From positions 1 to 47,904 of the forward strand of contig NZ_NCKN01000003.1 of assembly GCF_002257455.1 (NCBI RefSeq): a DNA stretch of 47,904 bases. Reading direction: 5' to 3'. The first letter of the stretch is position 1. Every line of letters begins with the position of its first letter. This document shows positions 1 through 8,520 of this stretch, in pieces. The translations under genes were made by a program, and so were the position numbers. The stretch comes from Microbacterium sp. 13-71-7. GTDB lineage: Bacteria > Actinomycetota > Actinomycetes > Actinomycetales > Microbacteriaceae. The notes under the pieces were generated by a model, which did no database searches, had not been told where the DNA came from, and saw only the letters and a list, made by a program, of their open reading frames with translations.

Positions 1-275
1 TGCGTCGTGAGGGTCGTGTTGTAGTCGGCGAACGGGAGGCTGTCGAAGGTGATCGACTTGATCTCGGGATGCGTGGCCTTGTAGCCGTCGGCGATCGAGG
101 CGAACAGCGCGAGCTGCGCTTCGTTCGAGGTCCACACCGTCATCCGGAGAGCCACGCTGTCCGGGGCGGCGGTGGTGGGGGCAGGGGTGCTCGGAGTGGC
201 GCTGCATCCGGTGATCGCGACGATCGCGGCGGTCGCCAGGGCAGCAGCGCCGACCAGCTTCTTTGCTGTGTTCAT
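1..275 (-). CDS. Sugar ABC transporter substrate-binding lipoprotein, N-terminal part
   Basis: The visible 91 residues begin with a lipoprotein signal peptide: basic N-terminus, hydrophobic stretch, then lipobox AITGC with the lipidated cysteine at residue 24. A Ser/Thr/Pro/Ala linker follows, and then the start of a mature domain reading VALRMTVWTSNEAQLALF, typical of extracellular family 1 solute-binding proteins. The rest lies beyond the window's left edge. It sits 30 bases downstream of the FAD oxidoreductase and likely belongs to the same leftward operon under the LacI regulator, with permease genes expected further left. Exported and membrane-anchored, it would bind a sugar or oligosaccharide; the ligand cannot be told from this fragment. 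The Shine-Dalgarno is weak (AAGAAAG). Confidence 0.85.
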   Translation of the reverse strand, partial: MNTAKKLVGAAALATAAIVAITGCSATPSTPAPTTAAPDSVALRMTVWTSNEAQLALFASIADGYKATHPEIKSITFDSLPFADYNTTLTT

Positions 276-305
276 GGGGGGGCTTTCTTGATAGGAGGGG
301 GCTCG

Positions 306-1910
306 CTAGTAGCCGAGGATCTCCGGCCAATGGAGTTCGATGCCCGACTCGACGAGTCGGTTCTGGAACCGCTGTCGCAGCTCCTGGTCCGAGAGCACGT
401 GCCTCGGAAGCGTGGATTCGTCGAGGCAGAAGCTCGCGAGCTCGCCCGCGGCCTCCCCGATGTTCCATTCGACGGGATGGAGCCGATAGGCCCCGTTGGT
501 GATGTGGGTCGTGCCGATGTTCTTCGCGGCGGGGATGAGGTTGCGCGTGGCGACCGGCACGAGCGCGCCGAGCGGGATCTCGAACGGCGCGCACTCGACG
601 TCGATGTAGTTGTCGCCGCCGGTCGAGGGGTGCAGGTCGATCCGGTACATGCCGATCCCGACCGAGTCGTCGAACGTCGCCGGCCCCGCGTGCCCGCGGT
701 GGGCGACCGAGATGTCCTGCTCGACCACGGTGGTGACCGCCCTGATCCGGCGGGACTCGCGGATGTAGGGGGCCTGCGCGAATCCGTCGGCCGTTCCGGT
801 CTGGTCGCCCCTGGGACGGAGTCCGGGCCACCCCGTGCCGCCGTCCGGACGCGGCGCCTCCGTCTGCAGCCAGTACAGGTAGGAGCGGGAGAGCTCCTTG
901 GCCGCCGCGCGATGGGCCTCGGCGTCCGGATCGTCGATGATCGACCCGTCCAGATAGTCCAGCATCGGCCAGTTGGCCACCACGATGTCGCTCTCGTAGG
1001 CACCGGGCTCGAAGTTCTGACGGGCGATGATCCGGCGGAACTCCCAGAGGTCGAGGTCGCCGGGATCCTTCCGCGGATCCTCCGCGGCGCCCGTGCCGTA
1101 GGGCGGGTTCACGTGGAGCGTGCGGGATTCCGGCTCGAGCGTGCGCGGCTGCGGCGCGGTGAACGAGAGCAGCCGGTCTCCCCAGAACGCGGGGGCGTAC
1201 TCGCGCCAGTAGTCGTAGTTCGCGGGCCGATCGATCGTGAAGTCCGCGCCCTCGATGTGGTCGAAGACGAAGCACCACGAGATCGACTGGACGTTGCCGG
1301 GATCCGCATGCTCCGGGGCGCTCGGCTCACCCGTCTCGGCGCGCGACTCGGCCCCGAGGACGAAGTCGGTGCCGGTGAGCGGGAGGAGCTCGCCGGTCTC
1401 GGTGGCGTCGAGGATGAACGGCGCCTCCACCCGCACCTCCGTGCCGTCTTCGGCATGGCGCAGGACCACGGAGGAGACGACGTGCTCGGCCACGGCGGCC
1501 GAGGTGGGCGTGTACGGCTGCAGGACCGTGAGCCGGCCGCTGGAGAGGTGGGGGGCCAGCTGCTGCGCGATCACCGCGACGGCGACCCGGGGTTCGTGGC
1601 AGAGCCTGCTCACGCGCCCGAGCCCGGGGTTGAGCCGGAGGTCGCGCCGGGCGGCGTCGGTGAGCGGATAGAAGGAGCGATAGTGCGCGCGGATCCCCTC
1701 GCGCAGCGCGCGGTAGCGGGCGGTGACGCCGAACTGCTCGACCCAGACGTGCTCGTCGGGCGGGACCGCCTGCGAGGTGAGCTGGCCGCCGAGCCACGCG
1801 TACTCCTCCGAAAGGACCACGCGCTTGCCGCGGCCGAGGGCGGCGAGGGCGGCGGCGACGCCCCCGAGTCCGCCTCCGATGACGGCGACGTCCGCACGGA
1901 GAACCCTCAT
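306..1910 (-). CDS. FAD-dependent oxidoreductase (PF12831-type)
   Basis: A 534-residue protein with an N-terminal Rossmann nucleotide-binding motif, GGGLGG at residues 12-17, followed by an acidic pair at residues 35-36 that would contact the ribose and by the GGQ motif at 41-43 common in this family. Length and layout fit the FAD-dependent oxidoreductases of the PF12831 group, which often sit in carbohydrate-use loci and are sometimes mislabelled xanthan lyase. No signal peptide is seen, so it is probably cytoplasmic. Its start overlaps the LacI stop by four bases (ATGA), implying translational coupling, and the sugar-binding lipoprotein follows. The likely role is oxidation of a sugar or sugar derivative imported by that transporter; the substrate is unknown. 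Confidence 0.85.
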   Translation of the reverse strand: MRVLRADVAVIGGGLGGVAAALAALGRGKRVVLSEEYAWLGGQLTSQAVPPDEHVWVEQFGVTARYRALREGIRAHYRSFYPLTDAARRDLRLNPGLGRVSRLCHEPRVAVAVIAQQLAPHLSSGRLTVLQPYTPTSAAVAEHVVSSVVLRHAEDGTEVRVEAPFILDATETGELLPLTGTDFVLGAESRAETGEPSAPEHADPGNVQSISWCFVFDHIEGADFTIDRPANYDYWREYAPAFWGDRLLSFTAPQPRTLEPESRTLHVNPPYGTGAAEDPRKDPGDLDLWEFRRIIARQNFEPGAYESDIVVANWPMLDYLDGSIIDDPDAEAHRAAAKELSRSYLYWLQTEAPRPDGGTGWPGLRPRGDQTGTADGFAQAPYIRESRRIRAVTTVVEQDISVAHRGHAGPATFDDSVGIGMYRIDLHPSTGGDNYIDVECAPFEIPLGALVPVATRNLIPAAKNIGTTHITNGAYRLHPVEWNIGEAAGELASFCLDESTLPRHVLSDQELRQRFQNRLVESGIELHWPEILGY

Positions 1911-2956
1911 GCGTCCGCCCGACGCGCCACGAGCGTCTCGCCGAGCTCGAGGGAGCCGTTCAGGAGCCGCTGCCGGTCGATCGTCGCCGCGTCCTCCGGC
2001 TCAGCCGAGATCAGCTCGCGGAGCAGGCTCAGCGCCTCGAAGGCGATCCGCTGGCGCGGAGTGTGGAATCCGGACAGGCGCAGCCCGCCGACCGTGTGGC
2101 TCTGCACCTCGCCGAGCGCCGCGAGGGAGATGTCGCCGGGCAGGGAGATGCCGAGGCGCTCGAGGGCGAGGGCGAGATCTTCGGCGGCGAACGCGTCTTC
2201 GGCGACCACGAGCGTCGCTCCGCTCTCGACGATCGCGCGCGCGGTCGCGGCGAGGTCGCCGCCGACGTCCGGCAGGGAGAGGAAGGACAGGGATCCGCTC
2301 TCGCCCGCCGCCTCGATCTCGGCGAGACGGTCGCGCGACGAGGGGGTGTCCCTGTCGCCGTGCACGTAGACGGCGGTCGTGTGCCCCCGCTCCGCGGCCT
2401 TCGCGATCAGCTCCCGGGTGAGCGCGCGGTAGTCGATCCCGACGTAGGGCACGCCTTCGGCCTCGTCCCGCCGACCGACGGCGACGAAGGGGAAGCCCTC
2501 GCTGACCAGCCGGGCCAGCTCTTCGCCGTCCATGTGCTGGCCGAGCAGGATGCACCCGTCGGCGAGACGCAGCCGGGTGTTCCGGTGGAAGAGCCGGCGC
2601 GAGCCGTTCTCGACCGGGGAGCTGGTGAAGAACAGGAGGTCGCAGTCGTGCTGCTCGGCGGCGCGCTCGATCCCGTTGAGAAGGGGTCCGTAGAAGTCCA
2701 TGCTCTCGGCGGTCAACGCCGACTCGTAGGTGAAGACGCCGAGGATCTTGTTGTCCAGCCCCGCGAGCCGTCGCGCGGCGGGATCGGCGACATAGGTGGT
2801 CTGCTCGATCGCGCGCCGCACCCGCTCCCTGGTCGCCTCCGGGATCCGGACGTTCGTGCCGTCGCGATCGTTGAGCACGAGGGACACCGTCGTCTGGCTG
2901 ACCCCGGCGATCCGTGCGATCTCCTTCTGGGTCGTCTTGCCCGTCTTTCCCGACAT
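1907..2956 (-). CDS. LacI-family transcriptional regulator
   Basis: A 349-residue repressor-type protein. The N-terminal helix-turn-helix (about residues 9-30, TTQKEIARIAGVSQTTVSLV) and following hinge are typical of LacI. From about residue 70 comes a periplasmic-binding-protein-like effector domain beginning ILGVFTYESALTAESMDFYG. It heads the leftward operon (regulator, FAD oxidoreductase, sugar-binding protein) and faces the glycosidase at 3122. The 165-base gap holds three related operator-like sites, so it probably represses both directions until a sugar, likely a product of the glycosidase, binds. Family assignment is firm; the effector is unknown. Confidence 0.93.
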   Translation of the reverse strand: MSGKTGKTTQKEIARIAGVSQTTVSLVLNDRDGTNVRIPEATRERVRRAIEQTTYVADPAARRLAGLDNKILGVFTYESALTAESMDFYGPLLNGIERAAEQHDCDLLFFTSSPVENGSRRLFHRNTRLRLADGCILLGQHMDGEELARLVSEGFPFVAVGRRDEAEGVPYVGIDYRALTRELIAKAAERGHTTAVYVHGDRDTPSSRDRLAEIEAAGESGSLSFLSLPDVGGDLAATARAIVESGATLVVAEDAFAAEDLALALERLGISLPGDISLAALGEVQSHTVGGLRLSGFHTPRQRIAFEALSLLRELISAEPEDAATIDRQRLLNGSLELGETLVARRADA

Positions 2957-2975
2957 GCCGTCCTCCGCGTCCGTC

Positions 2976-2990
2976 TGATAATGCCTATCA
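2976..2990. promoter_or_regulatory. LacI-type operator site 1
   Basis: TGATAATGCCTATCA is an inverted repeat (TGATA and TATCA arms) 20 bases upstream of the LacI start. It shares the core TAATGC and the end TATC with site 2, so it is a likely autoregulatory operator. Confidence 0.6.
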
Positions 2991-3008
2991 CCAAGGCGTG
3001 ACCACGAC

Positions 3009-3021
3009 GCTAATGCGTATC
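3009..3021. promoter_or_regulatory. LacI-type operator site 2
   Basis: GCTAATGCGTATC is a second copy of the same motif, differing from site 1 at few positions. It lies about 33 bases from site 1 and upstream of the glycosidase -35 element. Confidence 0.5.
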
Positions 3022-3041
3022 TTCAGGAAGCGCAACCCTTC

Positions 3042-3071
3042 TTGACATCGCCGCGAACGAGGGAACAGACT
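3042..3071 (+). promoter_or_regulatory. Promoter of the exported glycosidase
   Basis: A perfect -35 hexamer TTGACA lies at 3042-3047. A weak -10, CAGACT at 3066-3071, follows with an 18-base spacer. Operator site 3 lies just downstream, where bound repressor would block initiation or early elongation. Confidence 0.45.
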
Positions 3072-3086
3072 GAGGACCACTCTGGC

Positions 3087-3102
3087 GCTAATGCGCATTA
3101 TC
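3087..3102. promoter_or_regulatory. LacI-type operator site 3
   Basis: It contains the perfect 12-base palindrome TAATGCGCATTA (3089-3100), the most symmetric of the three sites. It lies between the promoter and the Shine-Dalgarno of the glycosidase gene and shares TAATGC with sites 1 and 2. Confidence 0.65.
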
Positions 3103-3121
3103 ACGATCGAAGGAGATCCGG

Positions 3122-5440
3122 ATGACGAACGGGACCGACGACGCCAAGGGATTCACCCGACGGGGCTTCCTCGGCGCGACCTTCGCGGCGGGTGCGCTGC
3201 TGGTGGCGGCGCAGAGCCCGATCCGCGCGAATGCGGCCGCGGGCGATGTGACGCTCAGCGCGGACGGGGTGAGCATCGTCGCGAGTCCCGGCGGTCGCGT
3301 CGCCATCAGGGACGGCTCCGGCGTCATCCGCATGCAGGGCTCCAAGTTCCAGACCAAGGACACCGCGACGGGAATCCAGGTGTCCACGGGCGGCACCCCG
3401 ACGCTCGTGACGCAGGCAGACGGAACGCCCGCGATCCGGATGGACTATGCGATGCCCGCCGCAGCGGGCACGATCGCGGTCTACGGGCTGTTCTCGATCA
3501 GCACCCGCCATGTGCGCCTCGAATGGCACGCCTCGGGATCCGCTGCGTTCATCCCGGACGGATTCCTGTTCAGCCGCGCGGTCCTGTCCGCGACCGAGCC
3601 GGACGGCTATGTGGCCCTCACCGAGTGGAAGCGGGACGCCGGCGGAGGAATACCCTTCGAGGACGCCGTGGGTGTCGCGCACACCTCCGCATGGGGCGCG
3701 CTGCACGGCCTGCTCATCCTCGATCGATCGCGCCAGTCCTGGACGAACTCGACCTGGGTGCACGCGCCGGGCGTGGTTCAGCCCGACGGCAGCGTCGTGA
3801 GCCGGGCGGACTTCTTCTTCAGCGACAAGCGCCCCTCGGCGGTCGCCGCGATCGGCACGGCGCAGGATCTCGGCATCGAGGTCTGGACGGACCGCCCGTT
3901 CGGCCTGTGGGAGTCCGCGGGGCAGCAGCTCACGATCTCCGCGCAGGTCGCGAACGGCAGTGCGACCGATCGCGCGGTCGATCTGGTGTGGTGGGCGCGC
4001 GACTTCAACGGAGCGCTGCTGGCGAGTCAGACCGTCTCCGTCGTCGTGCAGGCCTCAGGAACACTGGATCACAGCTTCCTCCTGACCGCGCCCGGATCCG
4101 GCTTCATCGTCACCGAGATCGCCGCGGTGGCCGGCGGGACGGAGGCGTTCGCCCGCACCAATCTCGCGGCGATCCCGCCCCGCGACCATCCGGCGACCTC
4201 GGACAGCATGTTCGGGATGGCCAACTACCCGTGGCTCCAGGTGCCCTCGGCGACGGCCGTCCTCGACCTGTGGCAGAGCATCGGCGTCGACCGGGTGCGG
4301 ATCTCGTACGACGGTGGGCCCGGGCTGCCGCCTTCCGTCTTCGACGCACGGGGCATGTCGCACAACATCGAGCTGCAGCCCTCGCTCACGGCGACTCCCG
4401 CCGAAGCGACGGCGTGGGCCTCCGCGAACACCGCGATCGCCGTCGGAGCCGGTGCGGAGTACTTCGAGGTCGGCAACGAGCTGAACCGTCCGTTCAACAC
4501 CGGGACCGCGGCGCAGGCGTACGTCGACAAGGCGCTGCGCCCCGTCCACGACCGATTGGTCGCCACCGGGGCGTCACTCAAGCTCCTGAACAACGGGCTC
4601 GCCGGCATGGACGAGCCGTGGGTGCAGAACTTCCACGCGGCCGGGGGCTGGGATCTCATCGACGGCATCGCCTTCCATCCCGGCCGCGGCAATTTCACCC
4701 CGGACTACGTGCCGCAGGATCCCGTGGACGCCGGATCGAACGGCACGTACTGGAACTTCCTCGGCGGTCTCCGCCGGCTCAAGGCGCTCGTCGCGCAGTA
4801 CGGGCCGAAGGAGATCTGGATGACCGAGGCGTACGCCTGCACCAAGCCCAACGCGTGGTGGTACGACACCTACCGGCACGCCGCGGAGAACGTGTTCCTC
4901 AGCCTCGCGCTCGCCAAGGCCGAAGGCGTCCGCTGCGTGTGCTGGTATCAGTTCCACGACAGCGTCCTCGGCAACCCGCAGGTCGCGAACCCCGCGGACG
5001 CCGAGTACCACTACGGCCTGATGAACCGCGACACCAGCGCGAAGCCGTCCCTGCTCGCCTACGCGAACGCGGCGCGACTGCTCGACCGCGCCACGTTCGT
5101 CCGCTGGCTCGACTTCGCCGATGCCGACAACAGGGGCCTCCTGTTCGACGCGCCGGACGGCGAGTTCGCCGTGCTGTGGAACCGCGCCGACGGCTACATC
5201 CTGAACGCTGTCCACGACCCTGCGAGCAGCACGTTCCCCGCTCCCGAGCTCTGGCTGGATCCCTGGCCGACCAAGACGACGCTGGCGATCCCGGCCGCAG
5301 GTGCGAGCGTGATCCAGATCGACTGCATCGGACAGGAGACCTCTCTCGCGCCCGGCGCGGGAACCGTCACACTCACGCTCGACGGCGCGCCCCGCATCTA
5401 CCGTGGGCTGGACTGCAGCGGCACGCAGCTCGGGGCGTGA
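3122..5440 (+). CDS. Tat-exported clan GH-A type glycoside hydrolase
   Basis: A 772-residue exported protein. A twin-arginine signal peptide (TRRGFLGA from residue 12) ends near ANA at residues 36-38. The start has a strong Shine-Dalgarno (GAAGGAGA). The central region has two hallmarks of clan GH-A retaining glycosidases: the acid/base motif GNELNRP with Glu453, and WMTEAYA with candidate nucleophile Glu569. Their 116-residue spacing resembles GH39 and related families. The first 330 residues are beta-rich and may form a separate domain, and the last 70 or so look like a beta-sandwich. Facing a LacI/transporter operon, it probably cuts an external glycan whose products are then imported. The exact family and substrate are uncertain; a GH39 xylosidase-like role is possible but not shown. 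Confidence 0.75.
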   Translation: MTNGTDDAKGFTRRGFLGATFAAGALLVAAQSPIRANAAAGDVTLSADGVSIVASPGGRVAIRDGSGVIRMQGSKFQTKDTATGIQVSTGGTPTLVTQADGTPAIRMDYAMPAAAGTIAVYGLFSISTRHVRLEWHASGSAAFIPDGFLFSRAVLSATEPDGYVALTEWKRDAGGGIPFEDAVGVAHTSAWGALHGLLILDRSRQSWTNSTWVHAPGVVQPDGSVVSRADFFFSDKRPSAVAAIGTAQDLGIEVWTDRPFGLWESAGQQLTISAQVANGSATDRAVDLVWWARDFNGALLASQTVSVVVQASGTLDHSFLLTAPGSGFIVTEIAAVAGGTEAFARTNLAAIPPRDHPATSDSMFGMANYPWLQVPSATAVLDLWQSIGVDRVRISYDGGPGLPPSVFDARGMSHNIELQPSLTATPAEATAWASANTAIAVGAGAEYFEVGNELNRPFNTGTAAQAYVDKALRPVHDRLVATGASLKLLNNGLAGMDEPWVQNFHAAGGWDLIDGIAFHPGRGNFTPDYVPQDPVDAGSNGTYWNFLGGLRRLKALVAQYGPKEIWMTEAYACTKPNAWWYDTYRHAAENVFLSLALAKAEGVRCVCWYQFHDSVLGNPQVANPADAEYHYGLMNRDTSAKPSLLAYANAARLLDRATFVRWLDFADADNRGLLFDAPDGEFAVLWNRADGYILNAVHDPASSTFPAPELWLDPWPTKTTLAIPAAGASVIQIDCIGQETSLAPGAGTVTLTLDGAPRIYRGLDCSGTQLGA

Positions 5441-5470
5441 GCGCTGCGCGCACCGCGTCAGATCCGCACC

Positions 5471-5550
5471 TCAGTCTGCAGGACGGATCCACGTCTGCAG
5501 GATGATTCCACGGGAATCGTCCTGCAGACGTGCAGAAGTCCTGCAGATGT
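5471..5550. repeat. Nested CTGCAG inverted-repeat element, 19-bp pitch
   Basis: Four CTGCAG cores are centred near 5478, 5497, 5524 and 5543 (spacing 19-27-19). The left pair reads GTCTGCAGGA and the right pair is its inverse, GTCCTGCAGA. The inner arms form a 19-base inverted repeat (5491-5509 with 5513-5531) with one mismatch and a 3-base loop. It lies between convergent genes, so a terminator role is possible, but there is no T tract. The layout matches the elements at 11771 and 18734. Confidence 0.8.
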
Positions 5551-5592
5551 GAGGACCGTGGCCCGACCAGCAGCGGTCGGCAGCAGCCCGGG

Positions 5593-8442
5593 CTAGGCCC
5601 TGGTCAACTCCTCCAGCACCTCGACGACGTGCCGGTACGGCTGCCCGGTCGCGCGGCTCATGCCGAGCTCGCACGTGCGGTTCGCCGACACATAGGCGTC
5701 GAAGCCGCCGCGGTCGACGCCGGCGGCCGCGATCTCGGCGGCCTCGACCGCCGTGGCGCTCGCGGTCAGCTCGGGGTGCAGCATGCCGCGGTCGCCCGCG
5801 AACGCGCAGCAGCCCCAGCCCTCCGGCACGTACACGTCGTCGGCGACGGCCGCGGCGAGCGCGCGCAGGGCGTCGTTCGCGCCGAGCTGCGTGGTGGAGC
5901 ACGTCGGGTGCACCGCGACCGACCCGATGCGCTCCCGCACGGTCAGTCTCGGCAGGGCCTCCCGGGCGAGGAAGGTCGTCGCGTCCTCGATCCGCAGCGC
6001 GGCGTACTCGGGGCGCTCCGCGACGGCCTTCGCGAGCATGACGTGCAGCCCCTCGGTGCACGACGCGGCGTCGCAGACCACGGGCAGCGCGCCCTCGTGG
6101 CTCGCCCGCCAGAGGGCCGGCAGGACGCGTTCGGTCATCGTGGCGTAGCCGTCGAGCTGGCCCTTGGACTTCCACGGGGTGCCGCAGCAGAGGCCGCCGG
6201 CGTCCGGCGGCACGCTGTAGGCGATCCCGGCGCGATCCAGCAGCAGCCGCACGGCCTCCCTGGAGCCCTCGCCGTGCACGCCGTCGGCGTCCTGCTCCGC
6301 GCCGAACATCGTCCCGATGCAGGATCCGAACAGCACGGCCTGCGCATCGACGGGACTCTGGGCCTCCGGCGCGCGCGAGCCTCCGCCGGGGAGGCGCGCG
6401 TCGTAGAGCGGCACGGTGTCGGCACCGAGCACGGCTCGGGCGGCCCTGGTCACGCCGGTCACGAGCGGCGCCGGGAGCGCCTGCGCGACGTTCAAGGCGA
6501 GACCGCCGCCGCGGGTGACCGCACCCCAGCCCTTCGCCGCGGCGTTCCACACGCCCTGCTCGAGCCGGCCCGCCTCTTCGGCGCGCAGCCGGCGCACGAG
6601 ATCCCCGGTGTTGATGTCGACCGGGCAGGCGACCCCGCACATGCCGTCGACGGCGCAGGTCTGCACGGCGTCGTAGTCGTAGTCCCGCGCGATCTCGGCG
6701 GCCACCTCGACCTCGCCGCGGTGCAGGGCCGCCGTCATGTCGCGGCGCAGCACGATGCGCTGCCGCGGGGTGAGCGTGACGTCCTTGCTGGGGCAGGTCG
6801 GCTCGCAGTACCCGCACTCGACGCAGCGGTCGACCTCGCCCTCCACGGTCGGCACGAGCTTGAGGTCGGCGAGGTACGAGCTCGGATCGTCCGACAGGAC
6901 GACGCCGGGGTTGAGGATCCCCTCCGGATCCAGGAGGCCCTTGATCTCCCACATCATGTCCGTCAGCACGTCGCCGTACTGGCGGCGCACGAACGGGGCC
7001 ATGATGCGGCCCGTGCCGTGCTCCGCCTTGAGGGTGCCGCCCTGGGCGAGCACGAGCTCGACGAGATCCTCGGTGAAGGCCTCGTAGCGGCGCAGCGCCT
7101 CCGGATCGTCGAAGCGCTCGTTGACCAGGAAGTGCACGTTGCCGTCCTTGGCGTGCCCGAAGATCACGCAGCCCTCGTAGTGGTGCTTCTCGAACAGCGC
7201 CGTGAGCCCCTCGCACACTCCGAGCAGGCGCTCGACCGGCACCGCGATGTCCTCGAGCAGCGCCGTCGTGCCCGACGGGCGGGCTCCCGCGACCGCGGTG
7301 TACAGCCCCTTGCGGACGGTCCAGAGCTCGCCGCGCTCTGCCGGATCCTCGGTCATCCGCGCCGGCGTCGTGAGCGGCAGGGAGGCGACGTGCGCGAGCG
7401 CCGCAGCCTTCCCCTCGGCGAGCGCCGCGGCATCCGGGGCGTGCACCTCGATGAGCAGCGCCGCGTGCCCCTGCACGTCGATCCCGGCGATCGCCTCCGG
7501 CACCGTGCTGAGCCCCTGCGCGACGCGCAGCGAGGCCGCATCCATGAGCTCGATCGTGGCGAGCCCGAGCGCGGTCAGTCCCGGCAGCGCCGCCATCGCA
7601 TCGGAGAGCGTGTCGAAGACCAGCAGCCCGGTCGAGATCGCGGGCTGGATCGGGATGGTGCGGAACCGGGCCTCCGCGACGAACGCGAGCGTCCCCTCGG
7701 ATCCGATCACGAGGTGCTCCAGGATCCGCACCGGGTCGTCGAAGTCGAGGAGGGAGTTGAGGCCGTACCCCATGGTGTTCTTCATCGAGAACTGACGTGC
7801 GACCTCGGCGCTCAGCGCGGGGTCGCCGCGCAGGCGATCGCGCAGATGCTGCAGCCCCCGGGCGATCCCGGGCTCCCGATCCCGCAGCTGGGCGAGAGCG
7901 TCGGGCGCGCCGGTGTCGAGGACCGTGCCGCTCGGCAGGACCAGCAGCATCGACTCGATCGTGCGGTAGGAGTTCTCCACGATGCCGCAGGCCATGCCGC
8001 TCGAGTTGTCCGCCACCACCCCGCCGATCGTGCAGGCGATCTCGCTCGCCGGGTCCGGCCCGAGCTTGCGCCCGAACCGCGCCAGCCGCGTGTTCACCTG
8101 GCGCACGGTGGCGCCGGGCTGGGCAGCGACGGAGGTCCCGTCGGCGCTCACGCTGATGCCGCGGAACGCGGAGCGCGTGTCGACCATGACGTCGCCGGTC
8201 ACGCCCTGCCCGCTGAGGCTCGTGCCGCCGGAGCGGAAGGTCAGGGTGCGGCCCGCCGCGCGCACGGCGTCGAACACCCGCGCGACCGCTGCGGCGTCCT
8301 GAGGCACGAGCACCGCGTCGGGCACGAGCAGGTAGTGCGAGGCGTCGTGCGCCCGGGCGAAGCGGTCGATCGTCCGCGAGGCGACCCGGACGCCGGGCCC
8401 GAGGGCGGCCTCGTCCAGGGGTGAGGTCAGGGCGGCGGGCAT
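5593..8442 (-). CDS. FAD-binding and 4Fe-4S oxidoreductase, D-lactate dehydrogenase-like
   Basis: A 949-residue fusion enzyme. The N-terminal third is a PCMH-type FAD-binding domain with FRSGGTSLSGQGVTGDVMV near residues 70-90; a FAD-oxidase C-terminal domain follows to about residue 510. Two ferredoxin-type clusters come next, CVECGYCEPTCP starting at Cys540 and CAVDGMCGVACP starting at Cys596. Cys-rich CCG-like motifs (GLCCGTPWK and GWGCCAFAGDRG) lie nearer the end. This is the architecture of respiratory D-lactate dehydrogenases and glycolate-oxidase-like enzymes that feed electrons to quinone or cytochrome. The start has a good Shine-Dalgarno (GAGGAG). It is divergent from a GntR/FCD regulator, and the shared site fits the lactate-regulator LldR consensus, which favours lactate over glycolate. 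The substrate remains inferred. Confidence 0.85.
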   Translation of the reverse strand: MPAALTSPLDEAALGPGVRVASRTIDRFARAHDASHYLLVPDAVLVPQDAAAVARVFDAVRAAGRTLTFRSGGTSLSGQGVTGDVMVDTRSAFRGISVSADGTSVAAQPGATVRQVNTRLARFGRKLGPDPASEIACTIGGVVADNSSGMACGIVENSYRTIESMLLVLPSGTVLDTGAPDALAQLRDREPGIARGLQHLRDRLRGDPALSAEVARQFSMKNTMGYGLNSLLDFDDPVRILEHLVIGSEGTLAFVAEARFRTIPIQPAISTGLLVFDTLSDAMAALPGLTALGLATIELMDAASLRVAQGLSTVPEAIAGIDVQGHAALLIEVHAPDAAALAEGKAAALAHVASLPLTTPARMTEDPAERGELWTVRKGLYTAVAGARPSGTTALLEDIAVPVERLLGVCEGLTALFEKHHYEGCVIFGHAKDGNVHFLVNERFDDPEALRRYEAFTEDLVELVLAQGGTLKAEHGTGRIMAPFVRRQYGDVLTDMMWEIKGLLDPEGILNPGVVLSDDPSSYLADLKLVPTVEGEVDRCVECGYCEPTCPSKDVTLTPRQRIVLRRDMTAALHRGEVEVAAEIARDYDYDAVQTCAVDGMCGVACPVDINTGDLVRRLRAEEAGRLEQGVWNAAAKGWGAVTRGGGLALNVAQALPAPLVTGVTRAARAVLGADTVPLYDARLPGGGSRAPEAQSPVDAQAVLFGSCIGTMFGAEQDADGVHGEGSREAVRLLLDRAGIAYSVPPDAGGLCCGTPWKSKGQLDGYATMTERVLPALWRASHEGALPVVCDAASCTEGLHVMLAKAVAERPEYAALRIEDATTFLAREALPRLTVRERIGSVAVHPTCSTTQLGANDALRALAAAVADDVYVPEGWGCCAFAGDRGMLHPELTASATAVEAAEIAAAGVDRGGFDAYVSANRTCELGMSRATGQPYRHVVEVLEELTRA

Positions 8443-8472
8443 GCGGGACTCCTCGCGACAGCGCGATCAAGA

Positions 8473-8483
8473 TTGTCTGACAA
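8473..8483. promoter_or_regulatory. GntR/FCD operator, fits LldR consensus
   Basis: TTGTCTGACAA is a perfect inverted repeat around one central base. It satisfies TNGTNNNACNA, the consensus described for corynebacterial LldR. It sits midway between the divergent dehydrogenase and regulator starts, where it could control both. Confidence 0.75.
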
Positions 8484-8520
8484 GCATACCGATCGGGCCC
8501 GCATCTTCTACGCTGTTGCC

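Noticed and set aside
69..2369. Long plus-strand reading frame across the FAD oxidoreductase and LacI genes
   Set aside because: It is Arg/Gly-rich antisense sequence of two well-recognised genes and has no start signal; typical of GC-rich DNA.
3088..3121. Upstream plus-strand start at 3091 for a frame through the glycosidase
   Set aside because: That ATG lies inside operator site 3 and opens a different, low-quality frame; the real gene starts at 3122 behind GAAGGAGA.
5530..8424. Long plus-strand reading frame opposite the D-lactate-dehydrogenase-like gene
   Set aside because: It mirrors the real gene in an antisense frame, with no family motifs and biased composition.
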